Assembly: GCF_014635825.1 (NCBI RefSeq)
Contig: NZ_BMDO01000002.1
Location: forward strand, 124,001 to 188,000
Direction of reading: 5' to 3'
From: Mucilaginibacter galii
GTDB taxonomy: Bacteria; Bacteroidota; Bacteroidia; Sphingobacteriales; Sphingobacteriaceae
Length of the DNA stretch: 64,000 nucleotides
Made by a program: the position numbers and the translations under genes. Shown here in pieces: positions 25,268 through 34,188 of the stretch. The notes under the pieces were generated by a model. The model had not been told where the DNA came from, ran no database searches, and was given only the letters and a program-made list of their open reading frames with translations. The first letter of the stretch is position 1. Every line of letters begins with the position of its first letter.

Positions 25268-25924
25268 ATGGCAAAAAACAAAAGACAGCCGGTTTTAAAA
25301 ACAAAAACACCCGTTGCCGAAAAATTTGCATTATCTGCCTGTTATCAGCACGAATTGATTGAAGCCGGCTGCGATGAAGCCGGCCGCGGTTGCCTGGCTG
25401 GTCCGGTATTTGCCGCCGCCGTAATTTTACCACCCGATTTTGAGCATAACTTGTTGAACGACTCCAAGCAGCTATGCGAAGCCGACCGCTACAACCTGCG
25501 TATTGAAATTGAACAACGTGCCATTGCTTACGCCGTAGCCTCGGTGAGCAATATAGAAATAGATGAGATCAACATCCTCAACGCTTCTTTTTTGGCCATG
25601 CACAGGGCTATAGACCAATTGCATTTAACGCCCGAGTTCTTGATTATAGACGGCAATCGTTTCAATAAATATAAGACCACTCCTCATGAGTGCATCATTC
25701 AGGGCGATGGTAAGTATTTCAGCATTGCTGCAGCCTCCATACTGGCTAAAACCTATCGCGACGACTATATGCAGCAGTTAGCTACCGAGCACCCGGAGTA
25801 CGACTGGCACACCAATAAGGGCTATCCTACCATTAAACATCGCAACATGGTAATGCAGCATGGCTTTACACCGCACCACCGCCGTACTTTTAATGTCACA
25901 AATCCACAACTAAGTATCTTTTAA
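25268..25924 (+). CDS. rnhB: Ribonuclease HII
   Basis: RNase HII cuts RNA in RNA-DNA hybrids and single ribonucleotides in DNA. The 218-residue protein has the full active site: [14 protein letters not shown] with Asp and Glu (near 35), the Asp of LIIDGN (near 128), and the final Asp in KTYRDDYM (near 160). A basic N-terminal extension ([12 protein letters not shown]) precedes the domain. I chose ATG 25268 over a TTG at 25253, which adds only five hydrophobic residues. Located before a GT4 gene, 52 bp downstream. Confidence 0.95.
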   Translation: MAKNKRQPVLKTKTPVAEKFALSACYQHELIEAGCDEAGRGCLAGPVFAAAVILPPDFEHNLLNDSKQLCEADRYNLRIEIEQRAIAYAVASVSNIEIDEINILNASFLAMHRAIDQLHLTPEFLIIDGNRFNKYKTTPHECIIQGDGKYFSIAAASILAKTYRDDYMQQLATEHPEYDWHTNKGYPTIKHRNMVMQHGFTPHHRRTFNVTNPQLSIF

Positions 25925-25976
25925 TTTTGATTAGCACCGCAGGGTTAATATTTTTGTTGCCAACCAATTAACCCTT

Positions 25977-27185
25977 GTGAAAATCCTGTTGATTACCCAT
26001 CTCGCGCCATTTCCGCAAAACAGCGGTTATCCTATCGTGGTGGGCAATACGATTAGGGGCTTAATTAATTCAGGACATCAAGTTTCCCTCTTCTCCCTCA
26101 ACCCACAGAAGCAAAAACACCATCAACAGGAATCCACTGATGATTTGATGGGGCAGATCAATTACTACTGCCATAGTATTGATACCAGCATATCGCTCAA
26201 ACACGCCATTTTGGGCTTGTTTTACCGCAAACTTTATACGGTAGACCGCTACTACCATCCCGAATTTGAGCGTTTACTGATCAAAGAAGTGGAGAGCGGC
26301 GGATACGACATTATTCAGTTTGAGGGCTTATTTGTGACGCCATATTTGCAGGCCGTTCGTAAAGTAACCAAAGCTAAATGTATTTATCGCGCCCACCATA
26401 TCGAGTACCTGGTTTGGGAGCGTTTGTCTAAACAGAAGAACGACCCTGTTAAGAAGTTGTATTTGAGTATGATTGCCAAGCGCATTAAACAATATGAGTT
26501 GAAGCAATTCGACCAGTTTCATGCCATTGCCGTATTTACCAACCAGGATAAAGAAGCCATACAACTGCATAACCAGGCCAGTATCCCTGTAGAAATTTTA
26601 CCGGTGGGTTTAGACCTCACCCGCTACCAGCCCGATTACCGTAAAACAGAGTTCCCGAGTTTGTTCTTTTTAGGGGCTATGGATTGGATGCCTAATCGTG
26701 AGGGTATTGAGTGGTTCCTGGAGAATTTTTCCAAGGAAATTACCGACGGTGATTTGCGCGCCCGCTTTTACGTGGCCGGGAACGATATACCCGAACGCTT
26801 TGATGATTACGAAGTGGTAGGTAAGATTTTTATCCACGGCGAGGTAGATGATGCTTTGGAATTTGTGAATACTAAGGCCATTATGATTGTTCCGCTATTA
26901 TCGGGTGGAGGAATGCGGGTTAAAATTGTGGAGGGCATGGCTATGCAGAAATGTATTATTTCTACCTCTTTAGGTGCAGAGGGTATAAATTATATCCAGG
27001 GCGAAAACATCCTGATCGCCAACACGCCGCAAGAATTTTATCGTGCTATTAAACGCTGTATTACCGACGAAAACTACTGCAAACGCATTGGCCTCAATGC
27101 CCGCAAACTGGTTGAGGAGCAGCATGACACGCATAAAATAACCGAACGCCTAGTTAGTTTCTATCAGCGCATGTTATTAGCCTGA
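25977..27185 (+). CDS. Glycosyltransferase family 4
   Basis: The 402-residue protein has two Rossmann-like halves of the GT-B fold. The N-terminal [19 protein letters not shown] is typical of GT4 acceptors domains, and the C-terminal donor-binding region has [13 protein letters not shown] (near 325) and STSLGAEGI (near 345), with the ExxxE-like arrangement partly relaxed. Start is GTG at 25977. It would act in the cytoplasm on a lipid-linked or polysaccharide acceptor; no other polysaccharide gene is adjacent, so the product is unknown. Confidence 0.9.
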   Translation: MKILLITHLAPFPQNSGYPIVVGNTIRGLINSGHQVSLFSLNPQKQKHHQQESTDDLMGQINYYCHSIDTSISLKHAILGLFYRKLYTVDRYYHPEFERLLIKEVESGGYDIIQFEGLFVTPYLQAVRKVTKAKCIYRAHHIEYLVWERLSKQKNDPVKKLYLSMIAKRIKQYELKQFDQFHAIAVFTNQDKEAIQLHNQASIPVEILPVGLDLTRYQPDYRKTEFPSLFFLGAMDWMPNREGIEWFLENFSKEITDGDLRARFYVAGNDIPERFDDYEVVGKIFIHGEVDDALEFVNTKAIMIVPLLSGGGMRVKIVEGMAMQKCIISTSLGAEGINYIQGENILIANTPQEFYRAIKRCITDENYCKRIGLNARKLVEEQHDTHKITERLVSFYQRMLLA

Positions 27186-27203
27186 TATTGGGGCTAATTT
27201 TCT

Positions 27204-27211
27204 TACTTTTG
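27204..27211 (+). promoter_or_regulatory. Probable -7 box for gcvT
   Basis: TACTTTTG matches TAnnTTTG and lies 23 bp upstream of the gcvT ATG at 27235. Confidence 0.5.
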
Positions 27212-27234
27212 CGGCCAGAACAATCCTTTCATTA

Positions 27235-28314
27235 ATGAAGAATACCGCTTTAACCAATATACACATCCGCGAGGGTGCCAAGATGGTGCCGTTTGCAGGT
27301 TACAATATGCCCGTACAATATGCAGGCATTAATGTGGAACACGAAACCGTACGTAAGGCGGTAGGTGTGTTTGATGTAAGCCACATGGGCGAATTTATTT
27401 TGAAAGGCGAAAAAGCCCTCGACTTTATTCAGCAGGTAACCAGCAACGACGCATCTAAATTGTACAATGGTAAAGTGCAGTATTCTTGTTTGCCTAACGA
27501 AGATGGCGGTATTGTTGACGATCTGCTGGTTTATCGTATGGACGAGAAAACCTACATGCTGGTAGTTAACGCCTCCAATATTGAGAAAGACTGGAACTGG
27601 ATAAGTAAGTACAATACGTATGGCGTAGATATGAAAAACATATCTGACCGTACCTCTTTACTGGCTATCCAAGGCCCTAAAGCTACCGAAGCACTGCAAA
27701 GCCTGACCGAAATTGATTTGGGTTCAATGGAATATTATACTTTCCAAAAAGGCAAATTTGCCGGTATTGACAATGTGGTTGTATCGGCTACGGGTTATAC
27801 CGGTGCAGGTGGTTTTGAAATATATTTTGATAACGAGCATGCCGAAGAAATGTGGGCTGCCGTATTTAAAGCAGGCGAAGCTTTCGGTATTAAGCCTATT
27901 GGTTTAGCCGCCCGCGATACCTTACGCCTGGAAATGGGTTTCTGCCTTTATGGTAACGATATTGATGATACCACTTCTCCTTTAGAAGCAGGTTTAGGCT
28001 GGATCACCAAATTTACTAAGCCTTTTACCAATGCCGAAGCACTGCAACAGCAAAAACAACAAGGCATTACTAAAAAGCTGATAGGCTTTGAAATGATAGA
28101 TCGCGGCATCCCTCGCCACGATTACGAAATTGTAGATGCCGAAGGCAACGTTATTGGCCGGGTAACCTCCGGCACACAATCACCTTCGCTGCAAAAAGCA
28201 ATAGGTATGGGTTATGTCAACCAACCTTTCGCTAAAGAAGGTTCCGAAATTTTTATCAAGATCCGCGATAATAAGGTGAAAGCCCAGGTGGTTAAAATGC
28301 CTTTTCTGAAGTAA
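27235..28314 (+). CDS. gcvT: Glycine cleavage system aminomethyltransferase (T protein)
   Basis: GcvT transfers the aminomethyl carbon from H protein to tetrahydrofolate, releasing ammonia. At 359 residues it has typical length, and the folate-binding features are clear: [15 protein letters not shown] near the start, the catalytic Asp in [12 protein letters not shown] (near 98), [15 protein letters not shown] (near 185), and the C-terminal [21 protein letters not shown]. Genes for the H and P proteins are not in the window. Own promoter box upstream; the following intergenic space holds a repeat element. Confidence 0.97.
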   Translation: MKNTALTNIHIREGAKMVPFAGYNMPVQYAGINVEHETVRKAVGVFDVSHMGEFILKGEKALDFIQQVTSNDASKLYNGKVQYSCLPNEDGGIVDDLLVYRMDEKTYMLVVNASNIEKDWNWISKYNTYGVDMKNISDRTSLLAIQGPKATEALQSLTEIDLGSMEYYTFQKGKFAGIDNVVVSATGYTGAGGFEIYFDNEHAEEMWAAVFKAGEAFGIKPIGLAARDTLRLEMGFCLYGNDIDDTTSPLEAGLGWITKFTKPFTNAEALQQQKQQGITKKLIGFEMIDRGIPRHDYEIVDAEGNVIGRVTSGTQSPSLQKAIGMGYVNQPFAKEGSEIFIKIRDNKVKAQVVKMPFLK

Positions 28315-28335
28315 TAATTACCGCACTAACTCCAC

Positions 28336-28425
28336 CATGTCATTGCGAGCGTAGCGTGGCAATCCCAAGCGTTTAAATAGTACGCGTGCGGTTGCCACGT
28401 CGCTATCGCTCCTCGCAATGACATG
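28336..28425. repeat. REP-like inverted-repeat element, 90 bp
   Basis: Terminal 14-bp perfect inverted repeats (CATGTCATTGCGAG at 28336-28349 and its complement at 28412-28425) enclose a partly complementary core (GTGGCAAT facing GTTGCCAC). It lies between gcvT and comB and its right end runs into the comB start-codon hairpin. Confidence 0.75.
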
Positions 28426-28444
28426 TTCTTAAGCTAAGAACATG
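28422..28444 (+). promoter_or_regulatory. Hairpin enclosing the comB start codon
   Basis: A perfect 10-bp stem (28422-28431 with 28435-28444) and 3-nt loop contains the comB ATG (28442-28444) in its 3' arm. If the RNA folds this way the start codon is paired, which should lower translation unless something opens it. Confidence 0.5.
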
Positions 28445-29161
28445 CAAAAAAAACTACTCGAAGTTTGCCTTACTCCGGCACTGCTCCCCCTATATAAAGT
28501 TGAAGATTATATTGTAGTCATTATCGATATTTTTCGCGCCACGTCTTCTATTTGCTACGGCATAGAGAACGGTGCCCAAGCCATCATACCGGTATCAGAA
28601 GTAGAGGAATGTGCTGCGTATCGCGAAAAGGGGCTCAACTACCTGCTGGCCGCAGAGCGCAATGGCGAGGTAGTAGCCGGGTTTGATTTTGGTAACTCGC
28701 CGTTTGCCTACACGGCTGACAAAGTAGCCGGTAAAACGGTAGTTTTGACTACTACCAACGGCACTCATGCACTGCACTTATCGCGTAATGCTAAAAAGAT
28801 AGTGATAGGCTCGTTCCTGAATTTAACAGCACTTTCCAACTGGCTTAAAACGCAGGAGGAGAACATTTTAATGGTTTGTGCCGGTTGGAAAAACAATTTC
28901 AACCTGGAAGATACGCTTTTTGCCGGTGCGGTAATTGAGCAGTTAAAAGGCGATTGCTATGTGTTAGATGATCCTGCCTTGGCGGCAAACGACCTGTTCC
29001 AGATAGGTAAGAACGATATTAGCCAGTACCTCAGTAAAACATCGCATGGCGAACGTTTGAAAAAGTTAGGTATTGAGCAAGATATAGCCTTTTGTTTGCA
29101 GGTAGATATTGCCACCGCCATCCCGGTTTTGGAAGGTGAAAAGCTGGTGAAATTAGCTTAA
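28442..29161 (+). CDS. comB: ComB-family 2-phosphosulfolactate phosphatase
   Basis: The 239-residue protein matches the ComB family, Mg-dependent phosphatases first known from coenzyme M synthesis, where they make sulfolactate from 2-phosphosulfolactate. Family motifs are VIIDIFRATSS (near 26), FDFGNSPFAY (near 81), TTTNGTHAL (near 101) and VCAGWKNNFNLEDTLFAGA (near 143). Bacteroidota do not make coenzyme M, so another sulfonate or a different phosphate ester is likely; a link to sulfonolipids is only a guess. The start codon lies in a perfect hairpin. Confidence 0.88.
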   Translation: MQKKLLEVCLTPALLPLYKVEDYIVVIIDIFRATSSICYGIENGAQAIIPVSEVEECAAYREKGLNYLLAAERNGEVVAGFDFGNSPFAYTADKVAGKTVVLTTTNGTHALHLSRNAKKIVIGSFLNLTALSNWLKTQEENILMVCAGWKNNFNLEDTLFAGAVIEQLKGDCYVLDDPALAANDLFQIGKNDISQYLSKTSHGERLKKLGIEQDIAFCLQVDIATAIPVLEGEKLVKLA

Positions 29162-29280
29162 TTACCCATCAGGTTTTTCTTTAGGATTTGCTCCCATTAA
29201 TTCAAAAAACCTCAAAAAACTTCATTTAATTACATCGCGGGTGTTTCGGTTGTTCATTTTCGGGTAACAGGCAGATTGCT

Positions 29281-29288
29281 TACTTTTG
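29281..29288 (+). promoter_or_regulatory. Probable -7 box for trmB
   Basis: TACTTTTG matches TAnnTTTG and lies 18 bp before the GTG start of trmB. Confidence 0.5.
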
Positions 29289-29306
29289 CACCTTTAATTT
29301 TTAGCA

Positions 29307-29957
29307 GTGGGAAAAGATAAGTTAAGGCGTTTTGCCGAAATAGAGACCTTTAGTAACGTAGTACAGATGGATGCCGGCAAACCTTACAAAGGTAAGTGGG
29401 CAACCGAGTTTTTTAAGAACACCAACCCCGTTGTTTTAGAACTGGCCTGCGGTAAAGGCGAGTACACCGTGAACCTGGCGCAGATGTTCCCCGGGAAAAA
29501 CTTTATTGGGATAGACTATAAAGGCAACCGCATTTGGCGTGGCGCTAAAACCGCTATCGAAGAAAACATAACCAACGTTGGCTTTTTGCGCATACAGATT
29601 GAAAACCTGGTAGATTACTTTGGCGAAAACGAAATTGACGAGATCTGGATAACGTTCCCTGATCCGCAGCCGCAAATTAGCCGCGAAAAAAAACGCCTAA
29701 CTTCACCCCGCTTTTTAAACCTGTACAAGCAAATGCTTAAACCCGGCGGCTTCATTAACCTGAAAACCGATAACGATGGCCTGCATGCTTACACTGCCGA
29801 AAAAATTGAGGAGCTTGGTCTGGAACTTCACATCAAAACCGAAGACCTATACCACTCGCCCTATGCCGATGAGGTGCTCAACATCAAAACTTATTACGAG
29901 AAAAAGTATTTAAAGGATAATAAGAACATTAATTACCTCAAGTACTCTTTAGACTAA
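29307..29957 (+). CDS. trmB: tRNA (guanine-N7-)-methyltransferase
   Basis: TrmB makes m7G46 in tRNA from S-adenosylmethionine. The 216-residue protein starts with GTG (29307), as the basic GKDKLRRFAEIETF start is family-like. The SAM site is LELACGKGEYTVNLA (near 46), and the catalytic block is IWITFPDPQPQISREKKR (near 112), followed by LKPGGFINLKTDN. It is 3 bp before the alkyltransferase-like gene, so both are probably cotranscribed. Confidence 0.95.
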   Translation: MGKDKLRRFAEIETFSNVVQMDAGKPYKGKWATEFFKNTNPVVLELACGKGEYTVNLAQMFPGKNFIGIDYKGNRIWRGAKTAIEENITNVGFLRIQIENLVDYFGENEIDEIWITFPDPQPQISREKKRLTSPRFLNLYKQMLKPGGFINLKTDNDGLHAYTAEKIEELGLELHIKTEDLYHSPYADEVLNIKTYYEKKYLKDNKNINYLKYSLD

Positions 29958-29960
29958 CCT

Positions 29961-30296
29961 ATGGCGGCCGATCCTAACTTTAACGATCATGTGTTTGAAG
30001 TAGCCCGGCAGGTGCCTGTAGGCAGGGTAACTTCTTACGGTGCCATTGCCAAGTTTCTGGGTGTAGGCAACTGGTCGCGCAAGGTGGGTAAGGCTATGGG
30101 TTTGGTTGCAGGTATTGAACCATATGTTCCCTTTCAGCGGGTGGTGAATAGTCAGGGGCGTTTAACGGGCGGTACCTCGGGTATCGAACACCGGGCTCAG
30201 CTGCTGGCCGAAGAAGGCGTTACCGTGATTGGCGACAAGGTGCAGAATTTCAAAACCGTATTTTGGGACCCGGTTAAAGAACTCAACTTCGATTAG
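29961..30296 (+). CDS. Alkyltransferase-like (ATL) protein without the active cysteine
   Basis: This 111-residue protein has the C-terminal DNA-binding fold of O6-alkylguanine-DNA alkyltransferases. RVTSYGAIAKFLG (Tyr26) and the arginine finger in WSRKVGKAM (Arg40) are kept, but the PCHR motif reads VPFQRVV, so the acceptor Cys is Phe58. Such ATL proteins bind O6-alkylguanine and recruit nucleotide-excision repair instead of removing the alkyl group. It follows trmB by 3 bp and converges on the VOC gene with stops 1 bp apart. The tag glycosylase gene lies 3.3 kb away. Confidence 0.9.
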   Translation: MAADPNFNDHVFEVARQVPVGRVTSYGAIAKFLGVGNWSRKVGKAMGLVAGIEPYVPFQRVVNSQGRLTGGTSGIEHRAQLLAEEGVTVIGDKVQNFKTVFWDPVKELNFD

Positions 30297-30297
30297 C

Positions 30298-30657
30298 TTA
30301 ATCTCTTTGCAATAACTCCATCCGGTTGCCAAAAGGATCGGTAAATGAAAAGCGGCTGCGTCCCGGTAATACCCGCTGCTTTTGAATGATAACACCATTG
30401 TTAATGAGGTGCTGCCTGGCTGCTTCTAAGTCAACCACCTCAAAAGCGGTGTGGCGTATAGTGCCGGGCAGCGGTTCTTCCACGCCTACATGCAATTCTA
30501 TATTGGCGGCGGTAAACCAAATGCCATCATCGCCTAACTCTAAGGGGCGGTGAATCTCATTCAGTCCCATTACTTCCTTGTAAAAATGCCGTGCTTCTTC
30601 CAACCGTTCGGCAGGTACACAAATATGAATATGGTCTATACGTTTAAAGCTGATCAT
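30298..30657 (-). CDS. VOC-family (glyoxalase/bleomycin-resistance-like) protein
   Basis: The 119-residue protein consists of one vicinal-oxygen-chelate module pair. It begins with FKRIDHIHICVP and LEEARHFYKEVMGL, has IRHTAFEVVDLEAARQHL in the second half, and ends with RSRFSFTDPFGNRMELLQ, the usual metal-site Glu. Members are dioxygenases, isomerases or resistance proteins; the substrate is not predictable. Length and order are normal. The stop is 1 bp from that of the convergent ATL gene. Confidence 0.9.
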   Translation of the reverse strand: MISFKRIDHIHICVPAERLEEARHFYKEVMGLNEIHRPLELGDDGIWFTAANIELHVGVEEPLPGTIRHTAFEVVDLEAARQHLINNGVIIQKQRVLPGRSRFSFTDPFGNRMELLQRD

Positions 30658-30769
30658 GATTGCTGCAGAGTGTTATTGTTAGGTCAAAGATAGTTTAACC
30701 CTATACTGGAAATCAGAATTTTAACGAATATTGCATCTCCTTAATAACTCAATAACAAATAACCAACTC

Positions 30770-31114
30770 ATGGGACAACTCATAGAAGAATTCAACGACT
30801 ACCGTACCAGAATGAACGACCGCATTATGGAAACGGCCAATACCAATATCAAACGCTTTTTTGCTTTAGATACCACCACCTATGCCGACGGTGCCCTTGA
30901 CGTTAAAACCAAGGAAATGCTGGGGCTGGTTGCCAGCATGGTATTACGCTGCGACGATTGCATTAAATACCACTTAGGCAAAGCCCACGAAGCCGGCGTA
31001 AACGACGCCGAAATGAACGAGATCTTTATGATCGCCAACCTGGTTGGCGGTTCTATCGTGATCCCACATTATAGGAGGGCTGTAGAGTATTGGGATGAGT
31101 TGAACGGGTTGTAA
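30770..31114 (+). CDS. Carboxymuconolactone decarboxylase/AhpD-family protein
   Basis: The 114-residue protein is of the AhpD-like CMD family. The redox CxxC with nearby His is visible in LRCDDCIKYHLGKAHEAG (near 60-77), as in peroxidase-type members such as AhpD, rather than true decarboxylases. The helix after it, EMNEIFMIANLVGGSIVIPHYRR, is also typical. I use ATG 30770; an in-frame TTG at 30731 adds 13 residues outside the fold. Transcribed alone; the electron partners are unknown. Confidence 0.88.
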   Translation: MGQLIEEFNDYRTRMNDRIMETANTNIKRFFALDTTTYADGALDVKTKEMLGLVASMVLRCDDCIKYHLGKAHEAGVNDAEMNEIFMIANLVGGSIVIPHYRRAVEYWDELNGL

Positions 31115-31157
31115 TTAAGGTGAATGTCAGTATATTGCATCATAAATAGGTTATTGT

Positions 31158-31787
31158 ATGATGCTTAAACACAAGCGGCAAAATAGAATTGCAAATGTTG
31201 ACATGGTTGCCATGTGCGACATTGCTTTTCTTTTGTTGTGCTTTTTTATGCTCTCAGCTAAGTTTAAAGATATCAATAGTCCTATACAGGTAACTACGCC
31301 AGCTACGAAGTATTCGATGATTGTGTGCTCTATGCATGATAATAACGTGGCGGTAATTTTAATTCGTGATAATAAAGTGTTCTTACAGCTTAACGATGTT
31401 GCCTTACGGAAGCAGACCCTACTGAACATGGCTTTAAAAAGAAAGATAAATTTTAATGAAGCTGAATTAAGTAAGTTTTCGTTAATAGGTAATTTTGGTT
31501 CACCTATGCACCAGTTGAAAAGTTTTATAAGCCAATACAACAATAGAACGCATGTTAATTTGCAAGGAATTCCTATTGATACTACTGCGAATAATGAGTT
31601 TTACCACTGGATACAAGAGGCAAGAAAAGCATTTTACTTACAGCATCGTGCAGAGCTGCATTTTGCCATAGAAGGAGAACAAAAGCAATCTTACCCTACT
31701 ATAAAACTCGTTATAGACAATTTGCAAAAGCAGGACATTAATAAGTTTGAATTAGTTACAAGAAGTGCAAACCAAGCCGGTTTATAA
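31158..31787 (+). CDS. ExbD/TolR-like protein without an ExbB partner nearby
   Basis: The N-terminus has a short basic cytoplasmic part and one membrane segment (about 18-38) with the TM aspartate of ExbD/TolR (VDMVAMCDIAFLLLCFFML, Asp21). The periplasmic remainder (to 209 residues) is longer than in ordinary ExbD (about 140) and ends in a YPTIKLVIDNLQKQDINKFELV block resembling the C-terminal fold of Bacteroidota ExbD proteins. ExbD works with ExbB to couple proton flow to TonB or to gliding/secretion machines. Neither ExbB nor TonB genes are present here. Confidence 0.78.
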   Translation: MMLKHKRQNRIANVDMVAMCDIAFLLLCFFMLSAKFKDINSPIQVTTPATKYSMIVCSMHDNNVAVILIRDNKVFLQLNDVALRKQTLLNMALKRKINFNEAELSKFSLIGNFGSPMHQLKSFISQYNNRTHVNLQGIPIDTTANNEFYHWIQEARKAFYLQHRAELHFAIEGEQKQSYPTIKLVIDNLQKQDINKFELVTRSANQAGL

Positions 31788-31801
31788 ATTATAACAAATT
31801 A

Positions 31802-32695
31802 ATGTACCCTTCTACTGTATTAGACGTAATCCCTAACTATCCCTTCGAGCCTGACGAGTCGGTAGCTAACCCTATTTTCCGTATTCAGCGGGATGATTGC
31901 GTAGCTACTTACAAACGGTCTGATTTTCTCATTCCGCACCGTAAAGAGTATTACTTTATGGCGCTGGTAAAAGCAGGCAGCAGCCGGCATTGGATAGATA
32001 CGGTACCCTATACCGTTAGGCCCGGGGCGTTTTATTTCACCATACCGCACCAGGTACATTTAAAGGAAGAGGTTCAACCTTTTACGGGTATTAGTTTAGG
32101 AATTACTGAAGAGTTTTTAGCATTAGACGAGAGCGGTGCGCTTAAAAAGCTGCCAGTTATTCAAAACCCCGATAACGGGCATGAGTTGGTATTAAGCGAT
32201 GCTGATTTGTTGTTTGTAGAAGACCTGCTCGAAAAAATGCTGGCAGAGTACAACACAAAGAATAATTGGCAAAACACCATGCTGCTGGCTTATACCAAAG
32301 TGTTGTTGATTTATTTAAGCCGGTTATACGAGCAGCAATTCAGCTTAGCTACTCCGCAGCCTAACCGATTGCTGCTTAAAACCTATTTATCCAAAATTGA
32401 AGAATGGTATACCCGCCTGCACGATGTAGCCGCTTATGCCGGTATGATGAATTTATCGGCAGGGCACCTGAGCGAACTGGTAAAGGAACAAAGCGGCAAG
32501 CCAGCCATCGTGCATATTCATGAGCGCTTAATTGTAGAAGCCAAACGCCTGCTTTTTCATACCGATCAATCTATTAAGGAAATTGCTTTTGCCCTCGGTT
32601 TTGAAGACGCTTCATACTTTAACCGCTTCTTTAAACGCATTGCCTTAACCACCCCGGCCCACTACCGCAGCAGCATCCGTAAAATGTACCATTGA
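31802..32695 (+). CDS. AraC-family transcriptional regulator
   Basis: The 297-residue protein has an N-terminal cupin-like sensor (about 20-150, with the VRPGAFYFTIPHQVHL strand) and a C-terminal pair of HTH motifs: MMNLSAGHLSELVKEQSGK and SIKEIAFALGFEDASYFNRF with RIALTTPAHYR, the AraC signature. It lies 66 bp upstream of an SDR gene on the same strand, which has its own good promoter; AraC/SDR pairs of this kind are common and the regulator probably controls the SDR. The ligand is unknown. Confidence 0.93.
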   Translation: MYPSTVLDVIPNYPFEPDESVANPIFRIQRDDCVATYKRSDFLIPHRKEYYFMALVKAGSSRHWIDTVPYTVRPGAFYFTIPHQVHLKEEVQPFTGISLGITEEFLALDESGALKKLPVIQNPDNGHELVLSDADLLFVEDLLEKMLAEYNTKNNWQNTMLLAYTKVLLIYLSRLYEQQFSLATPQPNRLLLKTYLSKIEEWYTRLHDVAAYAGMMNLSAGHLSELVKEQSGKPAIVHIHERLIVEAKRLLFHTDQSIKEIAFALGFEDASYFNRFFKRIALTTPAHYRSSIRKMYH

Positions 32696-32712
32696 AACCC
32701 GCTTATGTGCTG

Positions 32713-32741
32713 TTGAGGTTTATTACAGGCCGCTACCTTTG
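32713..32741 (+). promoter_or_regulatory. Promoter of the SDR gene
   Basis: TTG at 32713-32715 and TACCTTTG at 32734-32741 are separated by 18 bp, an exact fit to the Bacteroidota sigma-A promoter (TTTG-like -33, TAnnTTTG -7). It lies 20 bp before the ATG, right after the AraC gene. Confidence 0.65.
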
Positions 32742-32761
32742 TAGCGTAAACATTAACACAC

Positions 32762-33499
32762 ATGAAAACAGCATTAATAACAGGAGCTAACAAGAGCATT
32801 GGTTTTGAAACCGCCAGGATATTAGCCGGGCATGGATATTTTGTATACATAGGCTGCCGCGATTTGGCTAAGGGCCAGCAAGCGGTTGAGCAGTTGAAAG
32901 CCGACGGACTCACCACGCTCGAAGCCTTGCAGATAGACGTAACCGATAAAGCATCTATTGAGGCAGCACAACAGTACGTTGAGCAAAATAATGGCAAGCT
33001 GGATGTTTTGGTGAATAATGCCGGTATCAGTGGCAGTCTGCCTCAAAGTGCCGAAACGTTTGAGGTGTCAGCCATACGCGAAGTGTACGACACCAACTTT
33101 TTTGGTGTAATAGAAGTTACCCAGGCTTTTTTACCCTTACTCAAAAAGGCGGAGGCCGGCGTTATTGCCAACGTAACTTCGGGATTGGGTTCGCTTACTC
33201 TGCACAGCGATCCATCATGGCCATATTACCCATATAAAACGGCAGCTTATGGCACTTCAAAGTCGGCCTTAAATGCTTATACCATTGTATTAGCCTACGA
33301 ACTGCGCGATACCCCTATCCGTGTAAACGCTATTGACCCCGGCTACACCGCTACCGATTTTAATAACCACCAAGGCCCGCTAAAAGTAGAAGATTCTGCT
33401 GCTTTCGTAGCTAAATATGCAGTTATCGGCGCCGATGGTCCTACCGGTAAATTCTTTAGCCACGATGCTCAAACCGAGAATAACGAATGCCCTTGGTAA
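32762..33499 (+). CDS. SDR-family oxidoreductase, carbonyl-reductase-like
   Basis: The 245-residue protein is a short-chain dehydrogenase. It has the cofactor motif ITGANKSIGFETARIL (near 6), DVLVNNAGISG (near 81), a Ser in VTSGLGSL (near 138) and the Tyr/Lys pair in YGTSKSALNAY (Tyr near 161). The insertion before the Tyr (WPYYPYKTAA) is reminiscent of the carbonyl-reductase group. An AraC regulator precedes it, so it may reduce a carbonyl compound sensed by that regulator (inference). It ends with an intrinsic terminator. Confidence 0.9.
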   Translation: MKTALITGANKSIGFETARILAGHGYFVYIGCRDLAKGQQAVEQLKADGLTTLEALQIDVTDKASIEAAQQYVEQNNGKLDVLVNNAGISGSLPQSAETFEVSAIREVYDTNFFGVIEVTQAFLPLLKKAEAGVIANVTSGLGSLTLHSDPSWPYYPYKTAAYGTSKSALNAYTIVLAYELRDTPIRVNAIDPGYTATDFNNHQGPLKVEDSAAFVAKYAVIGADGPTGKFFSHDAQTENNECPW

Positions 33500-33520
33500 A
33501 GCTGCTATAACATTATAAGC

Positions 33521-33551
33521 AAAAGGCAATTCTTTTTTAGGATTGCCTTTT
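33521..33551 (+). terminator. Intrinsic terminator of the SDR gene
   Basis: A perfect 10-bp stem (33521-33530 with 33542-33551) closes an 11-nt loop and is followed by a T-rich stretch, 21 bp after the stop codon. Confidence 0.8.
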
Positions 33552-33602
33552 GTGTTTTGATAAAAATTTTAGCAATTTACCGTCATCAACCTTAGTGAAT
33601 AT

Positions 33603-34184
33603 ATGGCCTCATCAGATAACATACAACCGCCAACAGACAACAGAAAAAGATGCTCCTGGTGTGGTACCGACCCTTTATATATGAAGTACCATGATGAAGA
33701 GTGGGGCAAGGTAGTACATGATGATGAAATATTGTTCGAGTTCCTGGTACTCGAATCTGCCCAGGCCGGTTTAAGCTGGATCACCATTCTACGCCGGAGG
33801 GAAAATTACCGCAATGCCTTTGCCGGTTTCGATGTGCAAAAAGTAGCCGCCATGCAACCACCCGATGTGGAGCGGTTAATGCAGGATGCAGGCATCATCC
33901 GTAACCGGCTTAAAATTACCACGACCATCACCAACGCGCAAAACTTTATTAAGGTTCAAAAGGAGTTTGGCTCCTTTGATAAATACCTCTGCAGCTTTAT
34001 GCCCGATGGTAAGCCTATAAATAATCAGGTAAGCCAAACGCCAATCCGCACCGAAATATCCGACGCCATCAGTAAAGACATGAAAAAGCGGGGCTTCAAA
34101 TTTTTTGGCACCACTATATGTTACGCCTACATGCAGGCCACCGGCATGGTAAACGATCATGTGGTGGAGTGTGCGTTTAAATAA
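33603..34184 (+). CDS. tag: DNA-3-methyladenine glycosylase I
   Basis: Tag removes 3-methyladenine from alkylated DNA. The 193-residue protein has the HhH-type fold of this family with its structural zinc site: Cys in RCSWCG (near 15), His in YHDEEWG, and the C-terminal NDHVVEC with His and Cys. The substrate-binding stretch is LVLESAQAGLSWITILRRRENY (near 48-69 in two parts). Length is typical. Together with the ATL protein 3.3 kb upstream it is part of the cell's alkylation repair, but the two are not in one operon. Confidence 0.95.
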   Translation: MASSDNIQPPTDNRKRCSWCGTDPLYMKYHDEEWGKVVHDDEILFEFLVLESAQAGLSWITILRRRENYRNAFAGFDVQKVAAMQPPDVERLMQDAGIIRNRLKITTTITNAQNFIKVQKEFGSFDKYLCSFMPDGKPINNQVSQTPIRTEISDAISKDMKKRGFKFFGTTICYAYMQATGMVNDHVVECAFK

Positions 34185-34188
34185 GTTG

